DNA of 64,000 nucleotides from assembly GCF_026965555.1 (NCBI RefSeq), contig NZ_CP114040.1, positions 10,142,001 to 10,206,000 of the forward strand, given 5' to 3'. The position numbers were made by a program, and so were the translations under genes. Source of the DNA: Nannocystis punicea (GTDB lineage: Bacteria; Myxococcota_A; Polyangia; Nannocystales; Nannocystaceae). Shown here in pieces: positions 38,617 through 47,261 of this stretch (position 1 is the first letter of the stretch; every line of letters starts with the position of its first letter). A model generated the notes under the pieces. That model was given only the letters and a program-made list of their open reading frames with translations. It was not told where the DNA came from and did no database searches.

Positions 38617-41600
38617 GCTGCACCTGTCCCTTCGTCCGCACCGGCGGCTGGCGGATCTCGATCGGCATCGGCACGTCGCCGAAGCGCTGGCGCACCCCGA
38701 CCATGGCGACGATGCTGGCCGCGCGGTCGCCGATCGCCATCGTCAGGCTCTGCCGCGTCATCAGCTCGGCGACCAGCTGCGCCCCCTCGGGGCTCTTCTC
38801 GGCCTCCGCCGTCAGGAAGCGGAACACCCGCGCCTTGGCCACGCGGCCGCGGTTGACCCGCGACAGCACGCCGAGGAAGTACGGCGTCAGCTCGCGCAGG
38901 CGCCCCGGCGAGCCGGCCGCGTACTGCTCAAGGTAGTTGGTGGCGAACAGCTGCACGTCGGCCGACGGGTGCTCGCTGAGGCGGCGCAGGTACTCGAGGC
39001 CGTGCTCCTCCTGGAAGCAGCGGGTGATCATCTCGCGGCCGAACGCCTGCACGTCGGCGCGCACGGAGTCGGCGATCGCCACCAGGACGTCGGGCGGGAA
39101 GTCGGCCGGCTGCAGGCGCTCGCGGAAGAACGCGAACGCGAACGCGCGCGAGTCGTCCCACTTGGCGTCGAGGATCTTGATCGCCTGCGGCAGCTCGCGT
39201 CCGATCCGCTCGACGTTGCGCTCGAAGAAGCTCCACGCGGCCTGGCGCACCGCCAGGATCTCGTGGCTCGCCAGGCGCGCCACCTCGCCGACGTCGAGGC
39301 TGTCGGGGTCGACGTTGCGCGCCAGCAAGATGCCGCCGAGCTCCTGCGCCGCCGAGGCCTTGGCCCGCAGCAGGCGCATGACGAGGTCCTTGTCGACCGC
39401 GCCGAGGGCCTGCTCGAGGTCGGTCTTGAGCAGGCGCAGGACGAAGCTGTGCACGCCCTCGTGGGCCTCCTTGACCAGCAGCGCGCCGATCAGCGGGGCG
39501 ACGATCGCGGCGGCGAACGCCGGGTCGCGGCTCGCCAGGCGCTGCACCACCGGGCGGATGGCGTCGCGCTGGTCGACGTGGGCCGAGGTCAGGAAGGCCA
39601 GGATCAGCGCGCCGCGGTGGACGAGCACGCCGTCGGGCAGCTCGCCGAACAGGCGGATGCCGAGGCTGCGCACCGCCGCGTGCTTGCTCTCGACCGCCAG
39701 CGCGGCGACCAGCTGCTCGGGCAGGTCCTCGGGCCGGGTGTCGTGGTTGAGCAGGATGTTGGCCGCCAGCAGCTGGGCGCCCTCGAGCGGGTGGGCGACC
39801 AGGTCGACGACGATGTTGAGGCCGACGCCGCGCAGCGGGCGGGCGAACGCCCGCATCAACGTCTCGCCGACGTCGGCGGCGATCGCCGCCGCCTCCGGGG
39901 TGTCGGGCAGCGCGAGCACGCCGGCGACGGCCCTGCCGATCAGCGTCGACGCGGCCGCGGCCGGCAGCGGCACGCCCTGCAGCAGGACGCGAGCGTAGGC
40001 GCGGGTGTCGGCGTGGGCCGAGAACAGTAGCGCGATCAGCAGGTCGTGGGCGCCGGCGAAGCGGGCCCGGTCGGCGTCGATCCACCCGTGGGCCAGCTTG
40101 CGCGCGGCCGGGACGGCGCAGTTGGCGACGGCGGCGATCAGCGCCAGGTCGGGCTCGTCGGGGTTGTAGCGGGCCTTGGCCAGCTCGAAGCCGAGCTGCG
40201 CGGTGACCTCGAACGGCCGCTCGAGCAGCATGACGATGCCCTCGACGTCGAGGCCGGCCAGGAACTCCTTGTTGTCGCGGACCGCCCTGACCGCAAATTC
40301 ATGCACCAAAGTACATGCGCTCTCGGACAGGAGGTGCATGAGGCCCATCGGCACCTGGTCCCAGATCTTCGGGAACGACTCCTCGCGGCTGGCGGGCGCC
40401 GGGTCGCCGGGCTTGTAGTTGCCGCGGCAGCGCCAGGTCGCGCCGCGCACCCGCGGCTCGTAGCGCGGGCTGTTGCCGCCGTAGAGGATCGCGTTGAAGG
40501 CGTTGTAGGCGGCGAACCGGTCCCAGCGGGTGACCTTGTTCTTGCGCGTGCTGTAGCTGTAGCGCGTGGCCGTCTTGACCTCCTGGCCGTCGGCGTCGGA
40601 GAACGGCAGGAGGACGCCGACCGCCATCTTGACGTAGCCCATGGCGTCGCCGGCCTCGGCCAGGCGCCGCAGCGAGCGGAAGGCGCGGCGCCGCAGGTAG
40701 TCGCGGGTCTTGCTCGAGTACGCCAGGCGCGAGTCGGTGCGCTTCAGCTCCTTGCCGACGTCGGTCCAGCGGCCGCCGAGGTACATGTTGCGGCGCGAGC
40801 CGAAGGTCGCCGGGGTCTTCTCGACGCGGTAGGCGATGAGGCCGAACACCTCGGCGTCGCCGCGGACCTCGGCCATCTTGAGCAGGTGGCGGACGTGGCG
40901 GAAGCTGCCGACCTGCAGCGGGATCGTGCGCAGGCCGGCGAGCAGGCCCGGGCGCACGGTGTCGTCGTCGATGCGGTAGAGATCCTCGAGCGCGGCGGTG
41001 TCGCCCGCAGCCAGCGCGGCCAGCAGGACCGCGGTGAACGCCTCCGGATCGCCCTTGCTGGCGAACTCCTTCAGCGTCGGCGGCAGGGCGGCGCGCGCCT
41101 TCTCGGCCACCGCGGCCCGCAGCTCGTCGCTCCAGCCGCGCAGCATCTCGAGCGTCATGCGCATCACCATGTCGCTCTTGGTCGCGCGCGGGATGAACAG
41201 CCGCACCGCCTCGTCGATGCTGCTGGCCTGAAGGCCAGGTTCGTTGCGGGCCCGGGCCAGCGCAGTGAAGGTGTCGGCGTCGCCGCAGCGGGCCAGGGCC
41301 CAGGCGATGCAGTAGTCGAGCATCGCGTCGCCGCTGCCGATCAGGCGGATGAGGTGCGGCACCGCCTCGCGCAGGCGGTACTCGCCGGCGCGCCAGACCA
41401 CCCGCGCCGGCTTCCACGGCTTGCGCCCGCCGCCGCCCTGCAGGCGGGCGAGGATCGCCTCGCCCGGGGTGGTGAAGGCGGGGCTGGCCTTTCGGGCAGG
41501 TGCCGCCGCGGCCGCCGTCTCGCTCGGGGTGCCGCCCAGCGTCCGCGCCGCGGCCGCCGCCTCGCTCGACTCGGTGTAGCCCTTGCGCTTCTTCTCGTCG

Positions 41601-41803
41601 ACGAGCTTGGCGAACACCGAGCGCGCGGTGGTCTCGCTGACGGGCGCTTCGGTCTTGGTGCCGTCCTTCAGCGGGCCGCCGCGGCGGCCGAACTGGAAGT
41701 TGACGACGAACTTGCCCTTGCTCACCTCACACAGGTCGACGATGTAGACCTTGTCGGAGGAGCCTTCGCGCAGGCCGAGGGAGACGCGACGGATCAACTT
41801 CAC
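38606..41803 (-). CDS. WGR-domain and HEAT/ARM-repeat protein, retron accessory
   Basis: 1065 residues from GTG 41803. Residues about 2-80 form a WGR domain (VKLIRRVSLGLREGSSDKVYIVDL, then FQFGRRGGPLKDG), with Phe where the domain's name-giving Trp usually is; WGR domains bind nucleic acid ends in PARPs. The remainder is a long solenoid of about 35-residue helical pairs (ALARCGDADTFTALARARNEPG; AVRSLGIRLFGELPDGVLV), HEAT/ARM type. No catalytic motif is seen. First gene of the retron transcript; it overlaps the SWIM gene by 11 nt. A frame extension to 41869 has no coding character. Toxin or sensor role is open. Confidence 0.82.
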   Translation of the reverse strand: MKLIRRVSLGLREGSSDKVYIVDLCEVSKGKFVVNFQFGRRGGPLKDGTKTEAPVSETTARSVFAKLVDEKKRKGYTESSEAAAAARTLGGTPSETAAAAAPARKASPAFTTPGEAILARLQGGGGRKPWKPARVVWRAGEYRLREAVPHLIRLIGSGDAMLDYCIAWALARCGDADTFTALARARNEPGLQASSIDEAVRLFIPRATKSDMVMRMTLEMLRGWSDELRAAVAEKARAALPPTLKEFASKGDPEAFTAVLLAALAAGDTAALEDLYRIDDDTVRPGLLAGLRTIPLQVGSFRHVRHLLKMAEVRGDAEVFGLIAYRVEKTPATFGSRRNMYLGGRWTDVGKELKRTDSRLAYSSKTRDYLRRRAFRSLRRLAEAGDAMGYVKMAVGVLLPFSDADGQEVKTATRYSYSTRKNKVTRWDRFAAYNAFNAILYGGNSPRYEPRVRGATWRCRGNYKPGDPAPASREESFPKIWDQVPMGLMHLLSESACTLVHEFAVRAVRDNKEFLAGLDVEGIVMLLERPFEVTAQLGFELAKARYNPDEPDLALIAAVANCAVPAARKLAHGWIDADRARFAGAHDLLIALLFSAHADTRAYARVLLQGVPLPAAAASTLIGRAVAGVLALPDTPEAAAIAADVGETLMRAFARPLRGVGLNIVVDLVAHPLEGAQLLAANILLNHDTRPEDLPEQLVAALAVESKHAAVRSLGIRLFGELPDGVLVHRGALILAFLTSAHVDQRDAIRPVVQRLASRDPAFAAAIVAPLIGALLVKEAHEGVHSFVLRLLKTDLEQALGAVDKDLVMRLLRAKASAAQELGGILLARNVDPDSLDVGEVARLASHEILAVRQAAWSFFERNVERIGRELPQAIKILDAKWDDSRAFAFAFFRERLQPADFPPDVLVAIADSVRADVQAFGREMITRCFQEEHGLEYLRRLSEHPSADVQLFATNYLEQYAAGSPGRLRELTPYFLGVLSRVNRGRVAKARVFRFLTAEAEKSPEGAQLVAELMTRQSLTMAIGDRAASIVAMVGVRQRFGDVPMPIEIRQPPVRTKGQVQRGV

Positions 41804-41991
41804 GGCACTCCCGCTATAGCCCTGACCGGCTTGCACCTGCAAGCAGGTGCGAGCGCCGGCCGAGATCACGCCGGGGACCGACGCGCGCGGCCGCCCGCGC
41901 CCGCGAAGACGCCGGAAAACCTCCCCGAGCGGCCCACGAGGCCCCCCCGAGCGGTACTCCGCGCCGGCCCGGCCTGATAAAGTCGCAGGCG

Positions 41992-43605
41992 ATGTCGCGC
42001 CCCCGCCTCGCGTCCGTCCTGGCGATCGTCCTCCTGCCCGCGTGCGCCGACGACCCGGCGAGCGGCACCGAGTCCCTGCCCTCCTCGACCAGCAGCACCG
42101 GCGACGCCTCGACCGGCACCGGCACCGGCACCGCGGCGCCGACGACGAGCACGAGCTCCACCTCGACCACCGGCGAGGACGAGGAGCCCGCGCTCGAGTA
42201 CGCCAGGGGGATCCGCCTGACCCGCGCGACGGTGAATCAGGGGGTCCAGCTGGAGATCGTGCGCGACGGCGTCGAGGTGCCCGGCGGCGAGCTGGGGGCC
42301 CGCCTGCTGGCCGGGCGCAAGGCGGTGATGCGCGCCGACTGGCTGCTCCACGCCGGGTTCGCGCCGCGCGAGATCATCGGCCGCCTGACCCTGTGGACCC
42401 CCGAGGGCGAGACCCGCGTCGACGACTTCAAGGTGATGGTGAGCGGGCCGAGCAACGACGGCGACCTGTTCACCACCTTCTCATGGGAGCTGCCGGCGTC
42501 GCTGGTCGGGCCGGGGCTGCAGTACCGCATCGAGGCGCTCGAGCCCGACCCCGCGGCGGCCACCGGCGAGGTCAGCGATCCGCCGCCGCTCCTGCCGCTG
42601 GCCGGTCGCGGCACGCTGCAGGTCGAGGACGCGCCGATGGAGATCAAGGTCGAGCTGGTGCCGCTGCAGCACGTCATCAACGGCATGACCTGCACGCCGA
42701 CCATCACCGACGCCGACGTCGAGGCGATGCAGGTGTGGATGGAGCAGCACAACCCGATCCAGCGCGCGGTCCTGACGGTGCACGCGCCGTGGGAGTACAC
42801 CGCGACGATCGGCAACGAGCCGAACGGGTTCGTGCCGATCCTGACCAAGCTCAGCGAGCTGCGGGCCGCCGACGCGCCGGCCGACAACGTCTACTACTAC
42901 GGCCTCATCGAGAGCTGCGACGGCTACCCGCCGGGGCTGCTGGGCCAGGCGGCGGGCATCCCCGACCTGCCCACCAAGGGCTACGCGTACCAGCGCCTGG
43001 CGGTCGGTCGCTATCAATCGTCGGGGGCCGGCGCGCGCGACACGTTCGTGCACGAGATCGGCCACACCCAGGGCCTCTATCACGTCCGCTGCAGCGGCGG
43101 CGAGGCCGGGGCCGACCCCGAATACCCCTACCCCAACGGTCGGATCGGCCGCTGGGGCTATGGGATCCACGACACCGGGATGCGCTCGCCGACCAGCTTC
43201 CGCGACTACATGAGCTACTGCTCGCAGTCGTGGGTGTCCGACTTCGGCTGGGAGAAGACCTTCGATAATATCCGCGAGCTCACGTCGTGGGACGCCGGCG
43301 GAGCGCCGCTCGAACCAGTCGCGCGACCGATCGTGGTCGGCACGCTGATGAAGGACGGCAAGTCCCACTGGTACACGACAGTCGGCGAGGTGCCGCTGCG
43401 CGGGCGCGCGAGCGACACCTTCGTCGAGTTCGCGGTCGACGGCGCGACCGTGCGCGAGCCGGCCGCGGCGGTGGAGATCCCCGACAGCGACGCGACGATG
43501 GTGGTCGCCGCCCTGCCGCCGGGGAGCCTGAGCGGCCTGTCCTTCAAGACAGGCGGCAAGCTGCGCGCCGAGGTCGGCGCGAGCCAGGTCGTGCGCCTGC
43601 GCTGA
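41992..43605 (+). CDS. Secreted zinc metalloprotease lipoprotein (M66-like)
   Basis: 537 residues. Lipobox in AIVLLPACAD, Ser/Thr/Gly linker to about residue 65, two beta-sandwich regions, then a zincin site HEIGHTQGLYH (HExxHxxxxxH, three zinc ligands with catalytic Glu) followed about 50 residues later by DYMSYC, which would be the Met-turn. This metzincin arrangement is like that of StcE-type M66 mucin-degrading proteases. The C-terminal part is beta-rich. It could digest prey glycoproteins. A 14-bp repeat unit (about 43536-43549) codes for part of the C-terminus. Confidence 0.85.
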   Translation: MSRPRLASVLAIVLLPACADDPASGTESLPSSTSSTGDASTGTGTGTAAPTTSTSSTSTTGEDEEPALEYARGIRLTRATVNQGVQLEIVRDGVEVPGGELGARLLAGRKAVMRADWLLHAGFAPREIIGRLTLWTPEGETRVDDFKVMVSGPSNDGDLFTTFSWELPASLVGPGLQYRIEALEPDPAAATGEVSDPPPLLPLAGRGTLQVEDAPMEIKVELVPLQHVINGMTCTPTITDADVEAMQVWMEQHNPIQRAVLTVHAPWEYTATIGNEPNGFVPILTKLSELRAADAPADNVYYYGLIESCDGYPPGLLGQAAGIPDLPTKGYAYQRLAVGRYQSSGAGARDTFVHEIGHTQGLYHVRCSGGEAGADPEYPYPNGRIGRWGYGIHDTGMRSPTSFRDYMSYCSQSWVSDFGWEKTFDNIRELTSWDAGGAPLEPVARPIVVGTLMKDGKSHWYTTVGEVPLRGRASDTFVEFAVDGATVREPAAAVEIPDSDATMVVAALPPGSLSGLSFKTGGKLRAEVGASQVVRLR

Positions 43606-43614
43606 GCGACCATC

Positions 43615-43642
43615 GCCTGTCCTCGCGGACAGGTACGAGCCG
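43615..43642. repeat. 14-bp repeat pair between two plus-strand genes
   Basis: Units 43615-43628 (GCCTGTCCTCGCGG) and 43629-43642. They form a 7-bp hairpin CCTGTCC/GGACAGG with loop TCGC right after the metalloprotease stop. Confidence 0.7.
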
Positions 43643-43664
43643 CGCCCGCTCGAGGACTTACGCG

Positions 43665-45359
43665 ATGGTAAAAAAGTACGACGAGCGCAGGCTCAACTTC
43701 TTCTACCTCGACCCGTCCCCGGCGGCCATGGCCGCGCTCGTCGAGGAGTTCCTCGCCGAGCTGCCCGGGTGGCAAAAGGCCGCCGAGGAGGGGCCGCCCG
43801 CTCAGCGACCGCAGCGCGAGCAGACGATCCTCATCTACATGGCCTTCTTCGTCCACGCCGCGGCGGCCCGGCCGGAGTTCGTCCGCGTCTACGAGCAATT
43901 CGTCCGCGAGCGCTTCGAGGAGGCGTCGATGCTGGTGCCGATCCTCCGCGACGTCGGCGACGAGCAGAGCGACGCGGTCCTCCGCGAGATCGGCCAGCGG
44001 GACCCCGACCTCGCCGAGGCCATCGACGCCCTGCTCCGCGCGCCGCGCGGGTCGAACGGGGCCGAGCAGCTGCGGGCGCCGATCACCGAGCTGCACCAGC
44101 TCGACATGCGCTGGTCTCACTTCTTCGCCACCGGCGAGGCCGCGCCGATCGACGAGCTGCTGCAGCTCCTGACCTGGCCCGACGGCGTGCGCGCCCACCT
44201 GAAGGCCAAGCTGCAGCCGAAGACCGGGCTGCTGGCGCGCCTGTCCGGCCGGCGCGCGCGGCGGCGCGAGACGATCCGCGAACTCGCCGAGCTCGGCGTG
44301 CGCATCGACCCCGACACCTGCGCGGTGATCAACCGCGACGACCTCGACCGCTTCATCATGATGACCGGCTGTCGCCAGGACGTCGAGCGCTTCAAGGCCG
44401 TCAACGCCGCCCTGCCGGCGAAGGTGCCGGCCGAGCCGCTCGTGCGCGCGGCGATGAAGTCGTCGGCGATGTGGTCGCTGGCCGTCAACGGCGCCGAGCA
44501 CCCCGCCGTCGTGGCGGTCTGCGAGCAGGCCGCCGAGCGCTTCGAGGGCGCGGCCTTGCTCGGGGTGCTGGCGATCCTCGGCCACGCGTACGCGCAGCGC
44601 GGCGAGTTCGCGGCGGCCCATCGGGTCACTGCGCGGCACCTCGAGCTCGACCCCGATCGCGTCGATCTGCGGCCGTCGCTGGCCCGCTTCGAGCTCGAGG
44701 CGCAGTTCGCCGAGCTGCGCGCGCGCACCGGCGACGGCGGCGGCGAGGCCGTCGCACCCGAGGTGGTCACCGCGGCGCTGACCGCCTGCGCCGCCCGGTT
44801 CCGCCGGCCGCCGACGTATCACGCCCGCGTCACCGAATCCGTCCACGGCGAGGACTGGAGCCGCTGCGAGTACCGGGCCCGCTTCGCCGGCCGCGAGCAC
44901 GAGCACGTGACTCTCGGCCGCTGGAACCGCGAGCACGACGGCCTCGGCGACGAGTGGATCCGCCGCGACAGCGCGACCTACGTGAACCCTGGTCTTTGGG
45001 CCAGGTTGCCGGACGAGTGGCGCGACCGCTGCAAGGCCCCCGCGCACGTGCGCGTCGATCCGTTCGCCGCCGTGGCCGCCGGCGGCGCGCCGGTCCGGGC
45101 CCACGCGCCGGCCGACTCGCCGCACCTCGTGCTCGCCTGGGAGGTGCCGCGCCTGCCCGGGTTCGAGCCGCCCGGCGACCCGGGCCCGCTGGCGGTGGCG
45201 CTGTGGATCGATCACCGCGACGGCTGGATCGCCCACGCGCGCGTCGAGCCGGCGGCGCCCGGCCCCGCGGGGCCCGGGTTCGAGCTCGAGGCGTGGTTCA
45301 TCGCCGCCGACCCGCCGTTCACGATCGAGGCGCCCGCGGACGCCATCCGGCCGCGCTGA
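43665..45359 (+). CDS. Large helical protein of unknown function
   Basis: 564 residues from ATG 43665 (the frame is open further upstream, but that part overlaps the metalloprotease gene). No signal peptide or membrane segment. Mostly alpha-helical, with a TPR-like pair (EGAALLGVLAILGHAYAQRGEFAAAHRVTARHLELDPDRVDLRPSLARFELE). The last 150 residues are beta-rich with many Arg/His/Asp (WSRCEYRARFAGREHEHVTLGRWNREHDG). Not recognised. Confidence 0.65.
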   Translation: MVKKYDERRLNFFYLDPSPAAMAALVEEFLAELPGWQKAAEEGPPAQRPQREQTILIYMAFFVHAAAARPEFVRVYEQFVRERFEEASMLVPILRDVGDEQSDAVLREIGQRDPDLAEAIDALLRAPRGSNGAEQLRAPITELHQLDMRWSHFFATGEAAPIDELLQLLTWPDGVRAHLKAKLQPKTGLLARLSGRRARRRETIRELAELGVRIDPDTCAVINRDDLDRFIMMTGCRQDVERFKAVNAALPAKVPAEPLVRAAMKSSAMWSLAVNGAEHPAVVAVCEQAAERFEGAALLGVLAILGHAYAQRGEFAAAHRVTARHLELDPDRVDLRPSLARFELEAQFAELRARTGDGGGEAVAPEVVTAALTACAARFRRPPTYHARVTESVHGEDWSRCEYRARFAGREHEHVTLGRWNREHDGLGDEWIRRDSATYVNPGLWARLPDEWRDRCKAPAHVRVDPFAAVAAGGAPVRAHAPADSPHLVLAWEVPRLPGFEPPGDPGPLAVALWIDHRDGWIAHARVEPAAPGPAGPGFELEAWFIAADPPFTIEAPADAIRPR

Positions 45360-45367
45360 GCTCGCCC

Positions 45368-45437
45368 GAATGAACCTTCGGGCATGCCCTCTCGGTCATG
45401 CCCTCTCGGCCAGGTCCTTCACGACATGCCGCGAAGG
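45368..45437. repeat. Five tandem 14-bp units between convergent genes
   Basis: Units at 45368, 45382 (GCATGCCCTCTCGG), 45396, 45410 and 45424 (ACATGCCGCGAAGG). They fill the 87-nt space between the stop at 45359 on the plus strand and the stop at 45447 on the minus strand, so they may end transcription from both sides. Confidence 0.8.
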
Positions 45438-45446
45438 ACAGGCGAG

Positions 45447-46964
45447 CTACGGCCGGAACAGGCCGACCCAGCTCTGCGACTCGCCGGCGGCCACCTGCAC
45501 GCCGCCGAGGTAGGCGGTCGCGTCGGCGCCGACGGCCGCGTCGTAGGCGATGATGTCGGGCGGCAGCAGGTCGGGGCTGGGCGCGCGGTGTCGGACCCGG
45601 CAGCGTACCTCGCCGTCGCCGCCGAGGCGGGCCACCCACGCCTCGCGCCACTCGAGCTGGGCCTGCTTGTCCTTGACGCGGAAGCCGCCGGCGAGCACGA
45701 CCTCGCCGCCGGGGGTGAAGGCCGCGCCGTCGAGCGACCAGCTGTCGCCGTCGTTCTCGTAGTCGGCCAGCGCCCGCTCCCACAGCAGCTCGTTGTCGGG
45801 GCCGACCTTGTAGATCCAGAAGTTGGGCACCGCGCCCTGCAGGCGCACCGCCGTGTAGAGCACGTCGCCGGCGGCGTCGACGGAGACCCAGCCGGGGCCG
45901 TGGTTGTGCACGCTGCCGTCGGCCAGCGGCGAGAACACCCACTCGGCGGGGCCGCCGTCGCCGGCGAACTTGAGCAGCACCGCCTCGCCGATGTTGTAGT
46001 CGACGTACTCGCGGGCGCCGACGTAGATCGAGCCGTCCTCGGCGACGGCCAGGCGGCCGGCGTCGTCGTTGGAGAACATGCCGTTGCCCTCGCCGCTCCA
46101 CACGGTCGTCCACACCTCGGCGCCGTCGGCCGCGGCCAGCTTGCCGACCCACACGTCGCCGCCGCCGGGCCCCTCGATGACGTCGCCCGCGATCACCACG
46201 TCGCCGTCGGGCGCGAGCGCGATCCCGCTGGCGCTGTCATCGCTCGTCGGCTCGGCGCCGTCCTTGTCCATGGTCCAGAGGACATGTCCGTCGGATCCAT
46301 CCAGCTTGACCGCGCGGACGTCGTTGCCGTCGGCGCCGTCGACCGTGGCCGCGACGTAGACGTGGCCGTCGGCGTCGACGACCCCGTCGACCGGGGTGAG
46401 GCGGACGTCGGCGGGGGCGAGCAGGACGTCCCAGGCCGGCTGCGCGTCGGGGTCGTAGCGGATCACCCGCGTGCGCGCGAGGCCGATGGTCTGCATGCCC
46501 TCCTCGTCGCTGGTGATCTCCCGCTGGCGCGCGATCGCCACGAAGCCACCGTCGGGCGCCGGCGCGACCGCGACCACCCACAGCTCCGATTCGGCCGAGG
46601 GCGCGAGCGCGACGGCCTCGCCGGCCAGGCCGCACGGGACCAGACAGGCGCTGTCGCAGCCGTCGTCGTCGGCGTCGTTGCCGTCGTCGCACTCCTCGTC
46701 GGCCTCGAGGTAGCCGTTGCCGCACACGGGCGCGGGCGGGTCGAAGCCCGGGTCGCCGCTGCTGCTGCTCGTGGGGTCGCCGGTGGTCGTCGGCGCCGTC
46801 GTGGTGCCGGTGGTCGTGCTCGTGCTCGCGCCGGGCTCGCCGGTGTCGGTCGCGGTGGTGCTGCTGTCGTCGGTCCCGCTCGCGGTGGTCGCGGCGGGGT
46901 CGTTGCAGGCGCAGAACAGCGCGAGGAGGACGCCGGAGCGGCGCGTCACGAACGAACCGTACAT
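45447..46964 (-). CDS. Lipoprotein with DUF4215 Cys repeat and beta-propeller
   Basis: 505 residues. Signal peptide with VLLALFCACND lipobox, Ser/Thr linker, then CGNGYLEADEECDDGNDADDDGCDSACLVPC, the DUF4215 (Myxococcus Cys-rich) repeat with its calcium-loop-like DDGN. The remainder has repeated blades (AVKLDGSDGHVLWTM, GDVVIAGDVIEGPGGGDVWVGKL) as in PQQ-like propeller proteins. Surface binding is likely. ATG 46964 is used; GTG 46949 is an alternative with a shorter leader. Confidence 0.82.
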   Translation of the reverse strand: MYGSFVTRRSGVLLALFCACNDPAATTASGTDDSSTTATDTGEPGASTSTTTGTTTAPTTTGDPTSSSSGDPGFDPPAPVCGNGYLEADEECDDGNDADDDGCDSACLVPCGLAGEAVALAPSAESELWVVAVAPAPDGGFVAIARQREITSDEEGMQTIGLARTRVIRYDPDAQPAWDVLLAPADVRLTPVDGVVDADGHVYVAATVDGADGNDVRAVKLDGSDGHVLWTMDKDGAEPTSDDSASGIALAPDGDVVIAGDVIEGPGGGDVWVGKLAAADGAEVWTTVWSGEGNGMFSNDDAGRLAVAEDGSIYVGAREYVDYNIGEAVLLKFAGDGGPAEWVFSPLADGSVHNHGPGWVSVDAAGDVLYTAVRLQGAVPNFWIYKVGPDNELLWERALADYENDGDSWSLDGAAFTPGGEVVLAGGFRVKDKQAQLEWREAWVARLGGDGEVRCRVRHRAPSPDLLPPDIIAYDAAVGADATAYLGGVQVAAGESQSWVGLFRP

Positions 46965-47095
46965 CGCGGTCAGGATGCCGCACAGTCGCGCTCCGGTGCA
47001 ACCCGAGCACCGCCCCGCGCGAACGCGACAGGCGCGACCCGGCGCGTGGTGCGGCCCGGGCCCGCCGGCTATCGTCGACGCGAAAGGAGGGTCCG

Positions 47096-47149
47096 ATGAA
47101 GACGAAGTCGAAGGTGAAGGCGGGCGGCCTGAACGTCAGCGGGCTGTGA
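47096..47149 (+). CDS. 17-residue peptide ORF, possible truncated VKAGG peptide
   Basis: ATG 47096 to TGA 47149, preceded by a strong AAAGGAGG 7 nt upstream, encodes MKTKSKVKAGGLNVSGL. Composition (Lys-rich start, VKAGGL) is like short peptides of myxobacteria, actinobacteria and cyanobacteria that I recall with a KxxVKAGG...NHN core and no known function. It ends before an NHN-type part, so it may be complete and minimal, or cut short. A GC hairpin (47177-47204) follows. Too short for standard gene calling. Confidence 0.5.
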   Translation: MKTKSKVKAGGLNVSGL

Positions 47150-47176
47150 CCCGACCCGCGCCACGACGGCGCAGCG

Positions 47177-47204
47177 AGGGCCCGGCGGCGACGCCCCGGG
47201 CCCT
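47177..47204 (+). terminator. GC-rich hairpin after the 17-residue peptide ORF
   Basis: AGGGCCCGG (47177-47185) pairs perfectly with CCGGGCCCT (47196-47204), loop 10 nt, followed by TTCGTG. Weak T tract; terminator role is probable from position. Confidence 0.5.
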
Positions 47205-47261
47205 TCGTGCGTCCGGAGGAGCATCCGCCGCCCCCGCACGCCGGCGGTCACGCGCGAGGCG

